Shown: positions 47,825-57,121, counted from the stretch's first letter. The stretch: 64,000 nucleotides of DNA from Microcoleus sp. FACHB-68 (GCF_014695715.1 NZ_JACJOT010000006.1:372001-436000); one strand, 5' to 3'. Notes: generated by a model from the letters alone, not told the origin. Program-made: numbers and translations.

Positions 47825-48829
47825 ATGCCCACTGCAAAAAACCGTACCATGAACGCCAACCCCACTTATATGGGCGCACGGCCATCTGCACCGGCTGATA
47901 TCGTACGAACCTATCTGCACGAGATCGGGCGGGTGCCGCTGTTAACCCACGAGGAAGAAATTGTCTTGGGTAAGCAGGTGCAGCAAATGATGGCGTTTGT
48001 CGAAGCCAAAGAAGCGCTGTCTGCCAAGCTGAACCGCGAACCAAACCAGCAAGAATGGGCTTCTCATGTAGAGATTTCTGAAGCCGAACTCAGTCGAATT
48101 CTGTTGGTGGGACAGCGTGCCAAGCAAAAGATGATCGAAGCCAACTTGCGTTTGGTGGTAGCGATCGCTAAGAAATACCAAAAGCGCAATCTGGAGTTGC
48201 TGGATCTGATTCAAGAAGGCACACTCGGTTTAGAGCGAGGCGTGGAAAAGTTTGACCCTACGCGAGGGTACAAATTCTCTACTTATGCCTATTGGTGGAT
48301 TCGCCAAGCGATCACACGAGCGATCGCACAGCAAGCGCGGACGATTCGCTTGCCGATCCATATTACCGAAAAGCTGAACAAAATCAAAAAAGTACAGCGA
48401 GAACTGACTCAGCAGCTTGGTCGCAGCGCCACGCCGGCTGAAATTGGTCAAGCTCTAGATTTAGAGCCGGCTCAGATCCGCGAATACCTGACGATGGCTC
48501 GTCACCCAGTTTCTTTAGATATCCGTGTTGGAGACAACCACGACACGGAATTGCAAGACTTGCTGGAGGATGAAGCCGCTTCTCCCGAAATTTACACCAC
48601 CCAGGAATTGCTGCGCCAAGACTTGGAGACGCTGCTGGCAGAATTGACTCCGCAACAACGCGAAGTTATTAGCTTGCGCTTCGGTCTCAAGGATGGCCGC
48701 GAGTTGTCCTTGGCAAAAGTGGGTGAGCAACTCAGTCTCAGTCGCGAGCGAGTGCGCCAGCTTGAACACCAAGCTTTAGCCCAGCTACGCCGCCGGCAGG
48801 CCAATGTACGCGAGTATTTGGCTAGCTAA
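47825..48829 (+). CDS. Group 2 RNA polymerase sigma factor
   Basis: This is a sigma-70 family protein of 334 residues without the long region 1.1 of a primary sigma. Region 1.2 is [20 protein letters not shown], and region 2 is [18 protein letters not shown] through [17 protein letters not shown] (core and -10 binding). Region 3 follows, then region 4 with [16 protein letters not shown] (-35 binding helix). It belongs with cyanobacterial SigB/SigC/SigD-type non-essential sigmas that respond to light, nutrient and stress; which one is not decided here. A terminator follows. Confidence 0.93.
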   Translation: MPTAKNRTMNANPTYMGARPSAPADIVRTYLHEIGRVPLLTHEEEIVLGKQVQQMMAFVEAKEALSAKLNREPNQQEWASHVEISEAELSRILLVGQRAKQKMIEANLRLVVAIAKKYQKRNLELLDLIQEGTLGLERGVEKFDPTRGYKFSTYAYWWIRQAITRAIAQQARTIRLPIHITEKLNKIKKVQRELTQQLGRSATPAEIGQALDLEPAQIREYLTMARHPVSLDIRVGDNHDTELQDLLEDEAASPEIYTTQELLRQDLETLLAELTPQQREVISLRFGLKDGRELSLAKVGEQLSLSRERVRQLEHQALAQLRRRQANVREYLAS

Positions 48830-48895
48830 GAGCTAGGAGAGGGAGAATTCTTAATTCTCCTAAATCTCTAATCTACTCACCTTTTATATGCGATG

Positions 48896-48929
48896 TATGG
48901 CGGGAATTTTTTTCTCGCCATATTTTTTT
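48896..48929 (+). terminator. Rho-independent terminator of the sigma gene
   Basis: The stem TATGGCGGGAA pairs with TTCTCGCCATA (10 matches and one G-T), has a T loop and is followed by seven T. A weaker hairpin (GGAGAATT/AATTCTCC) at about 48842-48860 lies closer to the stop. Confidence 0.85.
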
Positions 48930-49095
48930 ATGAACATTTGTAAACATTTTCAGAAATTAAAAGTAACCGAGTTGAAGCCAATGCAAACAGCCAGTGCTGT
49001 ACCTAGATTCTCATCTAGGATTAATTATTGAAACCTCTAGGGGGACAATCAGGGTGTGCAACAGATTTGTCCACTTTTTTTCATCGAGCCTTCAA

Positions 49096-49614
49096 ATGCT
49101 GAACAGTTTCTCTAGGCCGCAAGCGAAGAGAACCCAAGCTTCGGGATTCGTCGCAAAAAGCATATTTGCTACCGTAACTGCTTCCTGCACCCTAGGGGCT
49201 GTTGGGATTGAATTGGCTGCGGGGCAAGCGGAACATAAGTTTCGTCTGATTGGTCAATTGCCGCCCGCAGATACCTTCACTGGAACTGAGAGCCAGCTTT
49301 TAGCCGATGGAGTTTACCTGTTTGGCGAAGATCCAGAACCGGAACAGGTGGGGAAAGCCTATATGGTATTTGAAGTGCGCCGTGGCCGGCTGATTGGGGC
49401 TTTTTATATGCCGAGTTCTTCTTTTGACTGCGTATTCGGCAATGCTCAGTCGGAGCGCTTAGACGTAACCATTGTTAATAGCTACGAACGAACAACTTAT
49501 CCCTATTCTGTCCCACTTCTGGATTTGCACCCGATCGACAGCTTCAGTGCCAACGACCGGCGCATCCTCAGTACCTGTACAGAAACCTATCAACAGCAAG
49601 TCTGGAACCAGTAA
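49096..49614 (+). CDS. Hypothetical exported protein
   Basis: The 172-residue protein has no family that I can name. Residues 1-40 look like a signal peptide or membrane anchor (KSIFATVTASCTLGAVGIELAAG). The mature part has LLADGVYLFGEDPEPEQVG, a YMVFEVRRGRLIGAFYMPSSSFDC motif and a second conserved cysteine (STCTETYQ). The frame opens earlier with a GTG at 48994, but the ATG at 49096 starts the exported form cleanly. It is probably a cyanobacterial conserved envelope protein. Confidence 0.72.
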   Translation: MLNSFSRPQAKRTQASGFVAKSIFATVTASCTLGAVGIELAAGQAEHKFRLIGQLPPADTFTGTESQLLADGVYLFGEDPEPEQVGKAYMVFEVRRGRLIGAFYMPSSSFDCVFGNAQSERLDVTIVNSYERTTYPYSVPLLDLHPIDSFSANDRRILSTCTETYQQQVWNQ

Positions 49615-49649
49615 AGCAATTTCTACTGTTCTCTGTACTCCTTTAAAAC

Positions 49650-50318
49650 TTAAAACTCAATGCCGGGTTGCGCTTTAACGTTTTGCTCACGGAAGGGATG
49701 CTTAATTAAAGTCATTTCAGTTACGAGGTCTGCTTGGTCAATAAGCGCAGCCGGTGCGCCCCTGCCGGTGAGAATCACGTGAGAGTCTGCCGGCTTTTGC
49801 TCTAAACCCGCCAGCACTTCTTCAACGCTTAGATAACCAAGTTTGAGCGCTACATTGATTTCATCAAGCAGCACCAGTTTAAATTCAGGATTGCGAATAA
49901 ATTCCAAACCAGTCTGCCAAGCGTGCTGGGCTTTTTCGATATCACGCTGCCGGTCTTGAGTTTCCCAGGTGAACCCTTCTCCAAGGGCGTGAAACTCTAA
50001 CTGATCCGCCCACCGGCTAAACACAACCTTTTCCGCCGGCTCCCACGCACCTTTAATAAATTGTACAATTGCCACCCGGTAGCCATGTCCCAGGGAGCGC
50101 AGCACCATTCCCAGCGCTGCTGTGGTTTTGCCTTTCCCGTTGCCGGTGTGCACGACAATCAAGCCTTTTTCTTGGGTTCGTGCCGCCAGCCGTTCTTCCT
50201 GCACTTCTTTGCGTCGCTGCATCTTCTGCTGGTAGCGATCAGGCGTCAGCGATGTCTCCTCTTCTAGGGTATCGGTTTCCACATCTTGATTCGCGTTGAG
50301 TTCGGTATTTGTTTGCAT
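49650..50318 (-). CDS. cobO: Cob(I)yrinic acid a,c-diamide adenosyltransferase
   Basis: CobO/BtuR adds the 5'-deoxyadenosyl group to corrinoids using ATP. The P-loop reads GNGKGKTTAALG in this 222-residue protein. The segments IVQFIKGAWEPAE, LVLLDEIN (Walker B-like) and ILTGRGAP are typical. An N-terminal charged helical extension of about 50 residues precedes the core. It is convergent with the preceding gene. Confidence 0.93.
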   Translation of the reverse strand: MQTNTELNANQDVETDTLEEETSLTPDRYQQKMQRRKEVQEERLAARTQEKGLIVVHTGNGKGKTTAALGMVLRSLGHGYRVAIVQFIKGAWEPAEKVVFSRWADQLEFHALGEGFTWETQDRQRDIEKAQHAWQTGLEFIRNPEFKLVLLDEINVALKLGYLSVEEVLAGLEQKPADSHVILTGRGAPAALIDQADLVTEMTLIKHPFREQNVKAQPGIEF

Positions 50319-50753
50319 CAGGAGTCTCTATTTTTAGGAAAGTGGGAAAGGGGTGCCGCAATCTGTTTACGTTAAACAGACAGTGAAACTGTTTTACAAC
50401 TATTTTAGATTTTAAATTTTAGAGGTTCATCTTGGCTTCAAACCAAACTTTATTAGAAATTTCACAAGGAATGGGGCTTTCCCATTTCCTGCAACTTTAA
50501 GGCAAAACTGTTGCAGACTCAACTTTATGTCAAAGTGCCGATGGCAATTCATAGCTTGCCGGTTAAGCTTGGATTAAGAATAGATTAAAAAGGGAGGCTC
50601 GTTACAATGATCTAACAGAAGCGTCATTGCTATTCACTTCGATCCAATGGCAACCGCCGGCACTCACAACTTCAATCGGCAACGAGTCAGCGCAGCAGTT
50701 ATCTAATTGCAATATAGCTCAGATACAAAATTTAACAAAAGGTGGATAGACTT
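50319..50753. other. 435-base divergent spacer
   Basis: No gene is supported. A small hairpin, ACAGTGAAACTGT, is near 50379-50391. It carries the promoters of cobO and the small protein gene to the right. Confidence 0.45.
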
Positions 50754-51017
50754 ATGGTAGAACCCTCTGATTTTTTATCGCCGCGCAGTCGCTTCTACGG
50801 CAAATTTACGCCCGAAAACCTGGCATTTGATGCAAATTTACAGGAATTCGCGCAAAAAGTGACGATTATCTGCGCCTTAGAAACGGGAGGTAAGATTTCC
50901 CCAGAACAAGCTTATGAAGACATTAAACGGCTTTGGCGTCAACTGAAAAAATCTAAAAAGCAACTGGGAATTGGTGAACCCCCCCCCAATCCCGAAGAGA
51001 AGCGGGATGAAACGTGA
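50754..51017 (+). CDS. Small conserved cyanobacterial protein (DUF7219-like)
   Basis: The 87-residue protein opens SDFLSPRSRFYGKFTPENLAF and continues with a helical stretch containing ALETGGKISPEQAYEDIKRLWRQLK. I believe this is the DUF7219 family, recalled from memory. The function is unknown. AAAGGTGG lies 8 bases before the ATG at 50754, which decides the start over a GTG at 50742. It is on the same strand as moeA, 145 bases upstream of it. Confidence 0.75.
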   Translation: MVEPSDFLSPRSRFYGKFTPENLAFDANLQEFAQKVTIICALETGGKISPEQAYEDIKRLWRQLKKSKKQLGIGEPPPNPEEKRDET

Positions 51018-51105
51018 AGCAGAACTGCCGGTGCGGGGGACAATTGAAAAAGAAGAATTAAGCGAGAGAATTTAAAATATTCTTCGTTCTTAATTTTTCA
51101 TTTTT

Positions 51106-51125
51106 CAACTCTCACTTGAGAGTTG
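51106..51125. promoter_or_regulatory. Perfect hairpin in the moeA leader
   Basis: CAACTCTC-ACTT-GAGAGTTG is an 8-base perfect stem with a 4-base loop, ending 37 bases before the moeA start. It has no following T-run, so it is not an ordinary terminator for the gene before. It could be an operator or leader structure. Confidence 0.45.
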
Positions 51126-51162
51126 AAACAAACGCACAGGTTTGGAAGCAGGGAAGATGGCT

Positions 51163-52425
51163 ATGTTGCCGGTTAAAGAAGCAGAGTCAATCATTTTAGA
51201 TTTGGTTGAACCTCTCGATCACCAACAAGACGTTGAGGTTGTGGACTTGCTCTCAGCCCACTCGCGCATCCTAGCAGTGCCGGTGATCAGCCGGCTAGAT
51301 TTTCCTCACTGGGATAACTCCGCAATGGATGGCTATGCGGTGCGCTATAAAGATGTTGTCGATACCAACGCCCAGCAACCCGTACAGCTGGAAATTGTAG
51401 AAGAGATTCCAGCCGGCTATAAACCTCAAGTCGTGATTAAACCAGGACAAGCCGCCCGTATCCTCACCGGCTCAATGATGCCAGAGGGGGCAGATACGGT
51501 GGTAATCCAGGAAGTCACGCGGCGCGAGGGCAATTGCGTCGTGGTATTAGCCCAGCCGGCAGAATCGGGCGCGTTTGTGCGCCACCAAGGCTCATTCTAC
51601 AAAGCCGGCAACCCACTGCTGCCGGCGGGAATTGCACTTCAGGCACCGGAAATAGCTGTACTCGCAGCCGCTCAATGTACCCAAATGACCGTATACCGAC
51701 GTCCCCGTGTGGCGATTATCTCCACCGGCAACGAACTCGTCACGCCTGAGCAACCGCTGCAACCAGGGCAGATTGTAGACTCCAATCAGTATGCTTTAGC
51801 AGCCGCCGTGACAGCAGCCGGTGCGGTGCCGGTGCTGTTAGGGATTGTGCCGGATGAACCAGAAGCACTGAGAGATACCATTGCCAAAGCCGTCGCTACT
51901 GCTGACGTGGTTCTCTCCACCGGCGGCGTTTCCGTGGGCGATTATGATTATGTTGATGAAATTCTGGCAACTTCGGGAGCCAAAATTCACATCACCTCGG
52001 TTGCGGTTAAACCCGGTAAACCCTTAACCGTTGCCACATTTCCCCCGGCTTCCACCCAGCGATCAGTTTTGTACTTTGGTTTACCAGGAAATCCCGTTTC
52101 CACCTTAGTAACATTTTGGCGCTTCGTCGAGCCGGCATTGAAAAAGTTAGCCGGCTTATCTAAAGGTTGGCAGCCAGTGTTTTTGCCGGCGCGAACCCAA
52201 TATGACTTGCGATCAGATGGCAAGCGGGAAAGCTACCTGTGGGGGCAACTGCATTTAATCGATGGCGTGTACAGATTTCAGCTTGCCGGTGGCAGCCACA
52301 GCTCAGGGAATTTAATTAATTTAGCCCAAACAACCGGATTAGCCGTCGTGCCGGTGGGCAAAAAATTGATTTCTGCCGGTGAATGCGTGCAAGTGATGCA
52401 ACTCGGCTTGCCGGTGAGTCATTAA
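51163..52425 (+). CDS. moeA: Molybdopterin molybdenumtransferase
   Basis: MoeA inserts molybdate into adenylated molybdopterin. The 420-residue product has four recognisable parts: RLDFPHWDNSAMDGYAVR (domain with the catalytic acidic patch), RILTGSMMPEGADTVV, the long MoCF segment VAIISTGNELV...IVDSNQYAL and STGGVSVGDYDYV, and the C-terminal beta domain. The ATG at 51163 is chosen because AGGGAAG stands 6 bases upstream and relatives begin MLPVKEAESII; earlier in-frame ATG and TTG codons exist. With mobA it serves nitrate reductase. Confidence 0.93.
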   Translation: MLPVKEAESIILDLVEPLDHQQDVEVVDLLSAHSRILAVPVISRLDFPHWDNSAMDGYAVRYKDVVDTNAQQPVQLEIVEEIPAGYKPQVVIKPGQAARILTGSMMPEGADTVVIQEVTRREGNCVVVLAQPAESGAFVRHQGSFYKAGNPLLPAGIALQAPEIAVLAAAQCTQMTVYRRPRVAIISTGNELVTPEQPLQPGQIVDSNQYALAAAVTAAGAVPVLLGIVPDEPEALRDTIAKAVATADVVLSTGGVSVGDYDYVDEILATSGAKIHITSVAVKPGKPLTVATFPPASTQRSVLYFGLPGNPVSTLVTFWRFVEPALKKLAGLSKGWQPVFLPARTQYDLRSDGKRESYLWGQLHLIDGVYRFQLAGGSHSSGNLINLAQTTGLAVVPVGKKLISAGECVQVMQLGLPVSH

Positions 52426-52480
52426 ACAGATTCATCTGCCTATCCCTGACGACACACTGCGCCGACATTGGAAATTTGTA

Positions 52481-52541
52481 GTGCGGGCATCTTGCCCGCT
52501 AGCCTTCATTTTAGGAAGCAAGATGCTCCCTGTGACAATAT
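52481..52541. repeat. Interspersed hairpin repeat (GTGCGGGCATCTTGCCCGCT type)
   Basis: GCGGGC-ATCTT-GCCCGC forms a tight stem, and GCAAGATGCTCCC follows as a degenerate inverted copy. This intergenic repeat type, which I recall from other cyanobacteria, lies 56 bases after moeA. It can also act as a terminator. Confidence 0.6.
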
Positions 52542-52623
52542 TTTGTAAATCTGGGATGCACCCAGTTTAATTAACCAAACCGGCAGCGAGAGAATTGATT
52601 GCGTTTAAAACGAAAATGCCTGC

Positions 52624-53400
52624 TTAAAAAACCTGAAAATCAGACGAATCAAGGTCTGAAGCACTCACTCGGTAGATAACCGCTAAATACTCGCCGGTTC
52701 TGGTAACTTGAATTACAGAATCTCTTGAATCCGTGGGGCTGGTCGCAATCGTTAAATCCCTAACAGTTAAACCATTGGTTAACCCAATCCGATCTCGCCC
52801 AACCTGAAAGTCTTCAATTAAATCGTAACCCGTGCCAGTTGCAAATAAAAATAGATCATTACCGTTGCCTCCATTCATATCATCTTGACCAAAGCCGGCA
52901 ATCAGCGTGTCTTCACCATCTTCACCGCTCATAAAGTCATTGCCGAAATCGCCGGATAGCAGATCATTACCGGATGCCCCGTAAAGAAAATCATCATTTT
53001 GACCGCCGTACAAAGTATCATTGCCGGCACCGCCCTCAATATCATCGTTGCCGATATTGCCATTGAGATAGTCGTTGCCGTCCTCTCCATAAACCTGATC
53101 ATCTCCTTGACCGCACAGGAGAATATCGCTGCCGGTGCCGCCATAAATTACATCATTTCCCTGATTCCCAAACACCCAATCATCACCCGGATTGCCTTCA
53201 AAATAATCGTCTCCATCAAAGCCGATTAAGGTATCGTTATTTTCTCCGCCGAATACGTTATCATTACCTTCAGCCGCCTCAATGTAATCATTGCCATCCT
53301 GCCCGTAGAGGATATCATCGCCTTGAAAGCCGCGAACCAAGTCAGGTTGGGCGCTGCCTTCGAGCCGGTTGTTGCTATTATCTCCAAATAAATCTGCCAT
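52624..53400 (-). CDS. Small RTX calcium-binding protein
   Basis: The 258-residue protein is almost wholly RTX nonapeptides. About ten GNDxxxGxxGDDxLxG units run from residue 8 to 175 (for example GFQGDDILYGQDGNDYI). A C-terminal domain of 80 residues starts FLFATGTGYDLIEDFQVGRD, matching the end segment after RTX repeats in the large protein at 44 kb. No catalytic domain or signal peptide is present. It is likely a calcium-dependent secreted or surface protein exported by type I secretion; the function is otherwise unknown. Confidence 0.87.
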   Translation of the reverse strand: MADLFGDNSNNRLEGSAQPDLVRGFQGDDILYGQDGNDYIEAAEGNDNVFGGENNDTLIGFDGDDYFEGNPGDDWVFGNQGNDVIYGGTGSDILLCGQGDDQVYGEDGNDYLNGNIGNDDIEGGAGNDTLYGGQNDDFLYGASGNDLLSGDFGNDFMSGEDGEDTLIAGFGQDDMNGGNGNDLFLFATGTGYDLIEDFQVGRDRIGLTNGLTVRDLTIATSPTDSRDSVIQVTRTGEYLAVIYRVSASDLDSSDFQVF

Positions 53401-53496
53401 CGCTTAGAACCTGAGAATGCAAGTAACACTCTTGCGATCTTAAGCGATTGCATCAAAATCTCCCATGTATAAAAGCGCGGCTTATACAAACTTTAA

Positions 53497-54363
53497 TCAA
53501 TTCTGGCTCAAAAACTCACGCATATACTGATTCACCAACTGCGGTTGCTCCTGCTGCACCCAGTGGCTGCAATTGGGAATATAGTGGATTTGAAAATTTC
53601 GCACATAAGCTTCTGTGCCGTAAGTTAATTCCTTACCTAGTGCGGTATCCTTTTCACCCCAAATCATTAGGGTTGGAACTTCCAAAATTCCCCATTTCTG
53701 CGGTTTGAAAAAGCCCTGAAAAGCGTTGCGGTAGTAGTTGAGCATGGCAGTTAGCGCACCCCGCTTGGCGGCAGCATTTTTGTAAGCTTCAATATCTGCC
53801 GGGGAAAACGTGCTTTTATTCACCGCCATACCTGTTAAAGCCGTGCCAATCGCTTGATAATCGTTCCACTGCAACAACGATTCCGGTAACCCCGGCAGTT
53901 GGAAGAAAAACACATAGGAACTCTTCAGTAATTGTTGGGGAGTCATGAATCCTTGAGCAAATTTTGCTGGATGGGGAAGATTGAGAATAATCAATTTTTC
54001 CACCATTTCTGGATGTGCGTAGGCAAAACTCCAGGCGATTGCCCCTCCCCAATCATGTCCAGCAAGAATGCAGGTTTCATAACCTAAATTTGTGATAATT
54101 CCCTTCACATCCTTAATAAATTCCTCCATCATATAAGCGGACTGTTCTTTTGGTTTGTCGCTGTCGTTGTAGCCGCGCAAATCAACGGCAACCACTTTAT
54201 AATTTTTGGCAAATTCTGGAATTTGATGCCGCCAAGAGTACCAAAACTCTGGAAATCCGTGCAGCATCAGCATTAGCCGGCCTTCCCCTTGGGTGACATA
54301 ATGAAGTTTCACCCCATTCGTGGTGATATATTCGTGCGTCCAAGAACCTTCTAATACAGACAT
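53497..54363 (-). CDS. Alpha/beta hydrolase, epoxide-hydrolase-like
   Basis: The fold is alpha/beta hydrolase, 288 residues long. HGFPEFWYSWRHQIPEF is the HGxP oxyanion motif of epoxide hydrolases and haloalkane dehalogenases. The nucleophile is the Asp in GHDWGG, the acid lies in WGEKDTALG, and the catalytic histidine is in IPNCSHWVQQEQP. A cap domain sits between about 140 and 220. The substrate is unknown. It stands alone. Confidence 0.9.
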   Translation of the reverse strand: MSVLEGSWTHEYITTNGVKLHYVTQGEGRLMLMLHGFPEFWYSWRHQIPEFAKNYKVVAVDLRGYNDSDKPKEQSAYMMEEFIKDVKGIITNLGYETCILAGHDWGGAIAWSFAYAHPEMVEKLIILNLPHPAKFAQGFMTPQQLLKSSYVFFFQLPGLPESLLQWNDYQAIGTALTGMAVNKSTFSPADIEAYKNAAAKRGALTAMLNYYRNAFQGFFKPQKWGILEVPTLMIWGEKDTALGKELTYGTEAYVRNFQIHYIPNCSHWVQQEQPQLVNQYMREFLSQN

Positions 54364-54493
54364 GAATGTTTCCTCAATCTAATTTATATTTAGATTTTCG
54401 AGGATTCTTGAATTTTAGGGTTCTGTTTTAAGGAGGAATTCTCGATTTTTCTGCTAAAAATGTTAACCTTGCCGGCTGATCATAAACATCCGA

Positions 54494-55558
54494 TCAAACT
54501 TGCGGAGTCAGTTGCACAGAAGAAACCGCTTTGGTAATTTCCGCTAATTTCTCAGCAACATCACCTTTTGTCAGCATTGCTTCAGCCTCAGCAATTCCCG
54601 CCGGCATATCTGCACACACACCACAACGCCACAAATAAAACCCACCATTCCAAATCGCAGACTGCATTAATTCAGAAGGTTTTCCGTGCAAAACTGCCTG
54701 CATCTGTTCCACAAGCTGAGCATTAGACTCAAAAGGCAGATCACTGCCATCAAAACCATAATCACGGGGAGGCAGAAGGATGCGCTCAAAAGGTACATTG
54801 GGTTCTTGGATGCCAATAATTGCCGTGCGATCGCGGGGTAAATTACAACTGCCTTCTAATCCCTTCACGGTTGTAAACCGCTGGATGCCTCGCAACGCTA
54901 AAGCGTCTTGAAACATTCCTTCTGTGGGGGGGTGGACAAATCCTGCAACAATATGAGCCTCGCCGGCATAGGGGCACCAAATCAACTCCAGCGTCGAGAA
55001 GGGGGGACGTTTGCCAATTTGGGAACGGTAAGGAACCATTTGATAAGCGTGGGGAAAATGGTTCGGTAGATAAACAAATCCTAGTAGCGTTTTCTCAAAG
55101 ACGTGCTGAGTTTGCCCGATATCTAGACGATCCCAATTAACGCCCAAACCTTGCCAAATTTCAATCAGAGGAATGCCTTCTTTAGTTGGCATCCGATCGC
55201 CGCCATGTAGCACCACCGGCACCCCAGCCGCCGCTAAGATTAAAGCTGTTATCGGAGTCACCGGCGCGTAGCGATCGTGCCCATCATAAGGACAGCCTAA
55301 AACCGTTACAGGGCGGCTAAAACCGGCAGGTTGCAATGTTTGTCCGAGTTCACTATAAGCATCCAGCATCCCCGCCAATTCCTCGCCGGTGGGGCGCTTG
55401 ATCCGGTGGGCGATTAAAAATGCCCCAATCTGCGCCGGCGTTGCTTCTTCTAGCAACATCATCCTCGTTGCGGCGGCTGCCTCTTCACGGCTTAAATTTT
55501 TGCCGGTGTGGTTGCCACTGCCTACTTTCCGCAGTAATTCCCTAAATGCGTTGCTCAT
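54494..55558 (-). CDS. Anthranilate phosphoribosyltransferase-family protein (TrpD2-like)
   Basis: This is a 354-residue member of the nucleoside phosphorylase/TrpD fold. MSNAFRELLRKVGSG...LSREEAAAATRMML is the family's helical N-domain, and HGGDRMPTKEGIPLIEIW replaces the canonical TrpD substrate loop. That makes it a TrpD2/YbiB-type protein rather than the tryptophan enzyme, and its role is unclear. GGGGGAG precedes the ATG at 55558, which is preferred over 55579. It lies immediately downstream of ntcB, and relatives sit near nitrate genes in other cyanobacteria, as I recall. That suggests a role in nitrogen control. Confidence 0.83.
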   Translation of the reverse strand: MSNAFRELLRKVGSGNHTGKNLSREEAAAATRMMLLEEATPAQIGAFLIAHRIKRPTGEELAGMLDAYSELGQTLQPAGFSRPVTVLGCPYDGHDRYAPVTPITALILAAAGVPVVLHGGDRMPTKEGIPLIEIWQGLGVNWDRLDIGQTQHVFEKTLLGFVYLPNHFPHAYQMVPYRSQIGKRPPFSTLELIWCPYAGEAHIVAGFVHPPTEGMFQDALALRGIQRFTTVKGLEGSCNLPRDRTAIIGIQEPNVPFERILLPPRDYGFDGSDLPFESNAQLVEQMQAVLHGKPSELMQSAIWNGGFYLWRCGVCADMPAGIAEAEAMLTKGDVAEKLAEITKAVSSVQLTPQV

Positions 55559-55584
55559 GCCTGTGACTCCCCCCAACATCTAAA

Positions 55585-55648
55585 TACCATTTTGAAGCTT
55601 TGATTGATTTTTGAATCAATCACCTGTCGGCTGTTTCGCAAAATGGTA
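55585..55648. terminator. Nested hairpin between ntcB and the TrpD2-like gene
   Basis: The outer perfect 10-base stem TACCATTTTG (55585-55594) pairs with CAAAATGGTA (55639-55648). The inner perfect 9-base stem TGATTGATT (55601-55609) pairs with AATCAATCA (55614-55622). This is a strong structure in the 124-base gap; it may attenuate read-through from ntcB. Confidence 0.6.
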
Positions 55649-55682
55649 GAAAACACCAAATCGCCTACGCTCGATTAAAGCA

Positions 55683-56657
55683 TTATGCGACTTGAACGGG
55701 TTGTGTCGGGGTTGACTGCTTTTTTCCCGGTAATTGGTTAAAATTCGCCGGCACTAATTCATGCACCAGTTCATAGAAGCGCTGAATTGGCGGAATTTGC
55801 AGCCGATCGCGAGAAGTAACCAGAACCACCTGACGCGTTAAAGCCGGCTCACCAAGCCCCTTTGCGTCGGTTTCAATCGAGCGAATTGCAAGACTCGAAT
55901 CGCTCAGCGCCTCAATTAGGGCAGACTTAGGTAAGAGCGCAATCATTTCTCCCTGACGCACCACGCCTCGGAAAGCATCCAGCGTGTTTAACTCCAACGC
56001 TGTTTGTAACTTCATTCCCCGCCGTTCAAATTGTTCTTGCACAAGGCGCTGCATTCCATAACCATCTTTAAACAGCACTTGCGGGTAACGCCCTAATTCT
56101 TTCCAAGGAACCGCTTCATACTGAGTCAGGGGATGATCCCCTGCCATTAATATCTCTAGCGGTTCGTTGTAGAGCACATCCACCATCAGATCCGGACTCG
56201 CCGTTAAAAAGCGGTTATTCATGACGATCGCAATATCCACCAGTCCATCTTTGAGAACTTTCAAGGCGCGATCACTGCCGAGGGAAGTCACCCGCAACTG
56301 CACATCTGGATAATCTTGACCAAATTTTTGCAACACCGGCGGCAAGCTGTAGGCGCACACCGAGTGAATGGCGGCAACGCAAAGTTCTGGCTGTTTCCCT
56401 GCCAGTAAATCCGCTAATTCTTGCGTGGCATTGTCCCACTCCTGACAAATTTTGCGGGCGTGAGGGAAGAAGCGTTCGCCTCCTAGAGTCAGCTTAGCCT
56501 GCGCTGTTCGGTGAAACAACGGCAAACCCAAGTCGGCTTCTAGCGCCTGGACTTGCCGGCTGATGGTTGATTGGGTGACGCCGCACTTTCGGGCTGCTTG
56601 CTGAAAGCTGCCGGTTTCAGCGACTGCTAAGAAGGCTTGCAACTGCTCTAACCGCAT
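55683..56657 (-). CDS. ntcB: LysR-type nitrate assimilation regulator NtcB
   Basis: NtcB activates nitrate and nitrite assimilation genes when nitrite is present. The 324-residue protein has the LysR winged helix at residues 1-60 (MRLEQLQAFLAVAETGSFQQ, then GVTQSTISRQVQALEADLG). The co-inducer domain contains ELCVAAIHSVCAYSLPPVLQ and SLGSDRALKVLKDGLVDIAIVMNN. Both match NtcB closely as I recall it. The frame is open to 56750, but that start would lie upstream of the NtcA promoter, so the ATG at 56657 is used. A canonical NtcA box and -10 sequence lie in front of it. Confidence 0.85.
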   Translation of the reverse strand: MRLEQLQAFLAVAETGSFQQAARKCGVTQSTISRQVQALEADLGLPLFHRTAQAKLTLGGERFFPHARKICQEWDNATQELADLLAGKQPELCVAAIHSVCAYSLPPVLQKFGQDYPDVQLRVTSLGSDRALKVLKDGLVDIAIVMNNRFLTASPDLMVDVLYNEPLEILMAGDHPLTQYEAVPWKELGRYPQVLFKDGYGMQRLVQEQFERRGMKLQTALELNTLDAFRGVVRQGEMIALLPKSALIEALSDSSLAIRSIETDAKGLGEPALTRQVVLVTSRDRLQIPPIQRFYELVHELVPANFNQLPGKKQSTPTQPVQVA

Positions 56658-56694
56658 GGTGGTGTAGCCTAGATCACAATTTAGTTCTTTACAA

Positions 56695-56736
56695 ACCTTA
56701 GCCGGTTTACCCGTTTCGTTCGGTAGAGTTTGATAC
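56695..56736 (-). promoter_or_regulatory. NtcA-activated promoter of ntcB
   Basis: GTAGAGTTTGATAC at 56723-56736 is a perfect GTA-N8-TAC NtcA box. Exactly 22 bases downstream on the minus strand is TAAGGT (56700-56695), a TAN3T -10 element. The start codon follows 37 bases later. This is the textbook class II NtcA promoter layout, and it means ntcB is switched on by nitrogen limitation. Confidence 0.85.
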
Positions 56737-57121
56737 AGCACAACCAGCAATTCTCACTTCATCCGCGATCCCTCATCCGCCATCCCGCTTCCCTTTAAGT
56801 TTTGATTGAATAAATAATTTGAACTTGAATATACAAAATACCGCTTTTTTTACAGCAATCTAAATCAGCGGTTTCTGCCGGCACAACCATTTCAGAAAAA
56901 CTGAGATATGGTAGAAAATATTGATATTTTTTTGAGTTATGAAGGCAGCAGATTTCTTGAATGATTAGAAAAATCTGTGGCGGCAAACTTTAAAGTTGTC
57001 TATTTTCAATAAATTTTGTAAAGCAATTTTTTTGGAGAGATAGTCATCCTACTAAATCGGGTGTCATATTTCTAGCCGATAAGAGAATGTTCAGGAAATT
57101 CTGCTAGGGACTGTTACAGCG
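56737..57121. other. Divergent spacer before the large histidine kinase
   Basis: No gene is supported. AT-rich sequence leads to the ATG at 57122. A short frame at 56795-56986 is a shadow. Confidence 0.45.
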
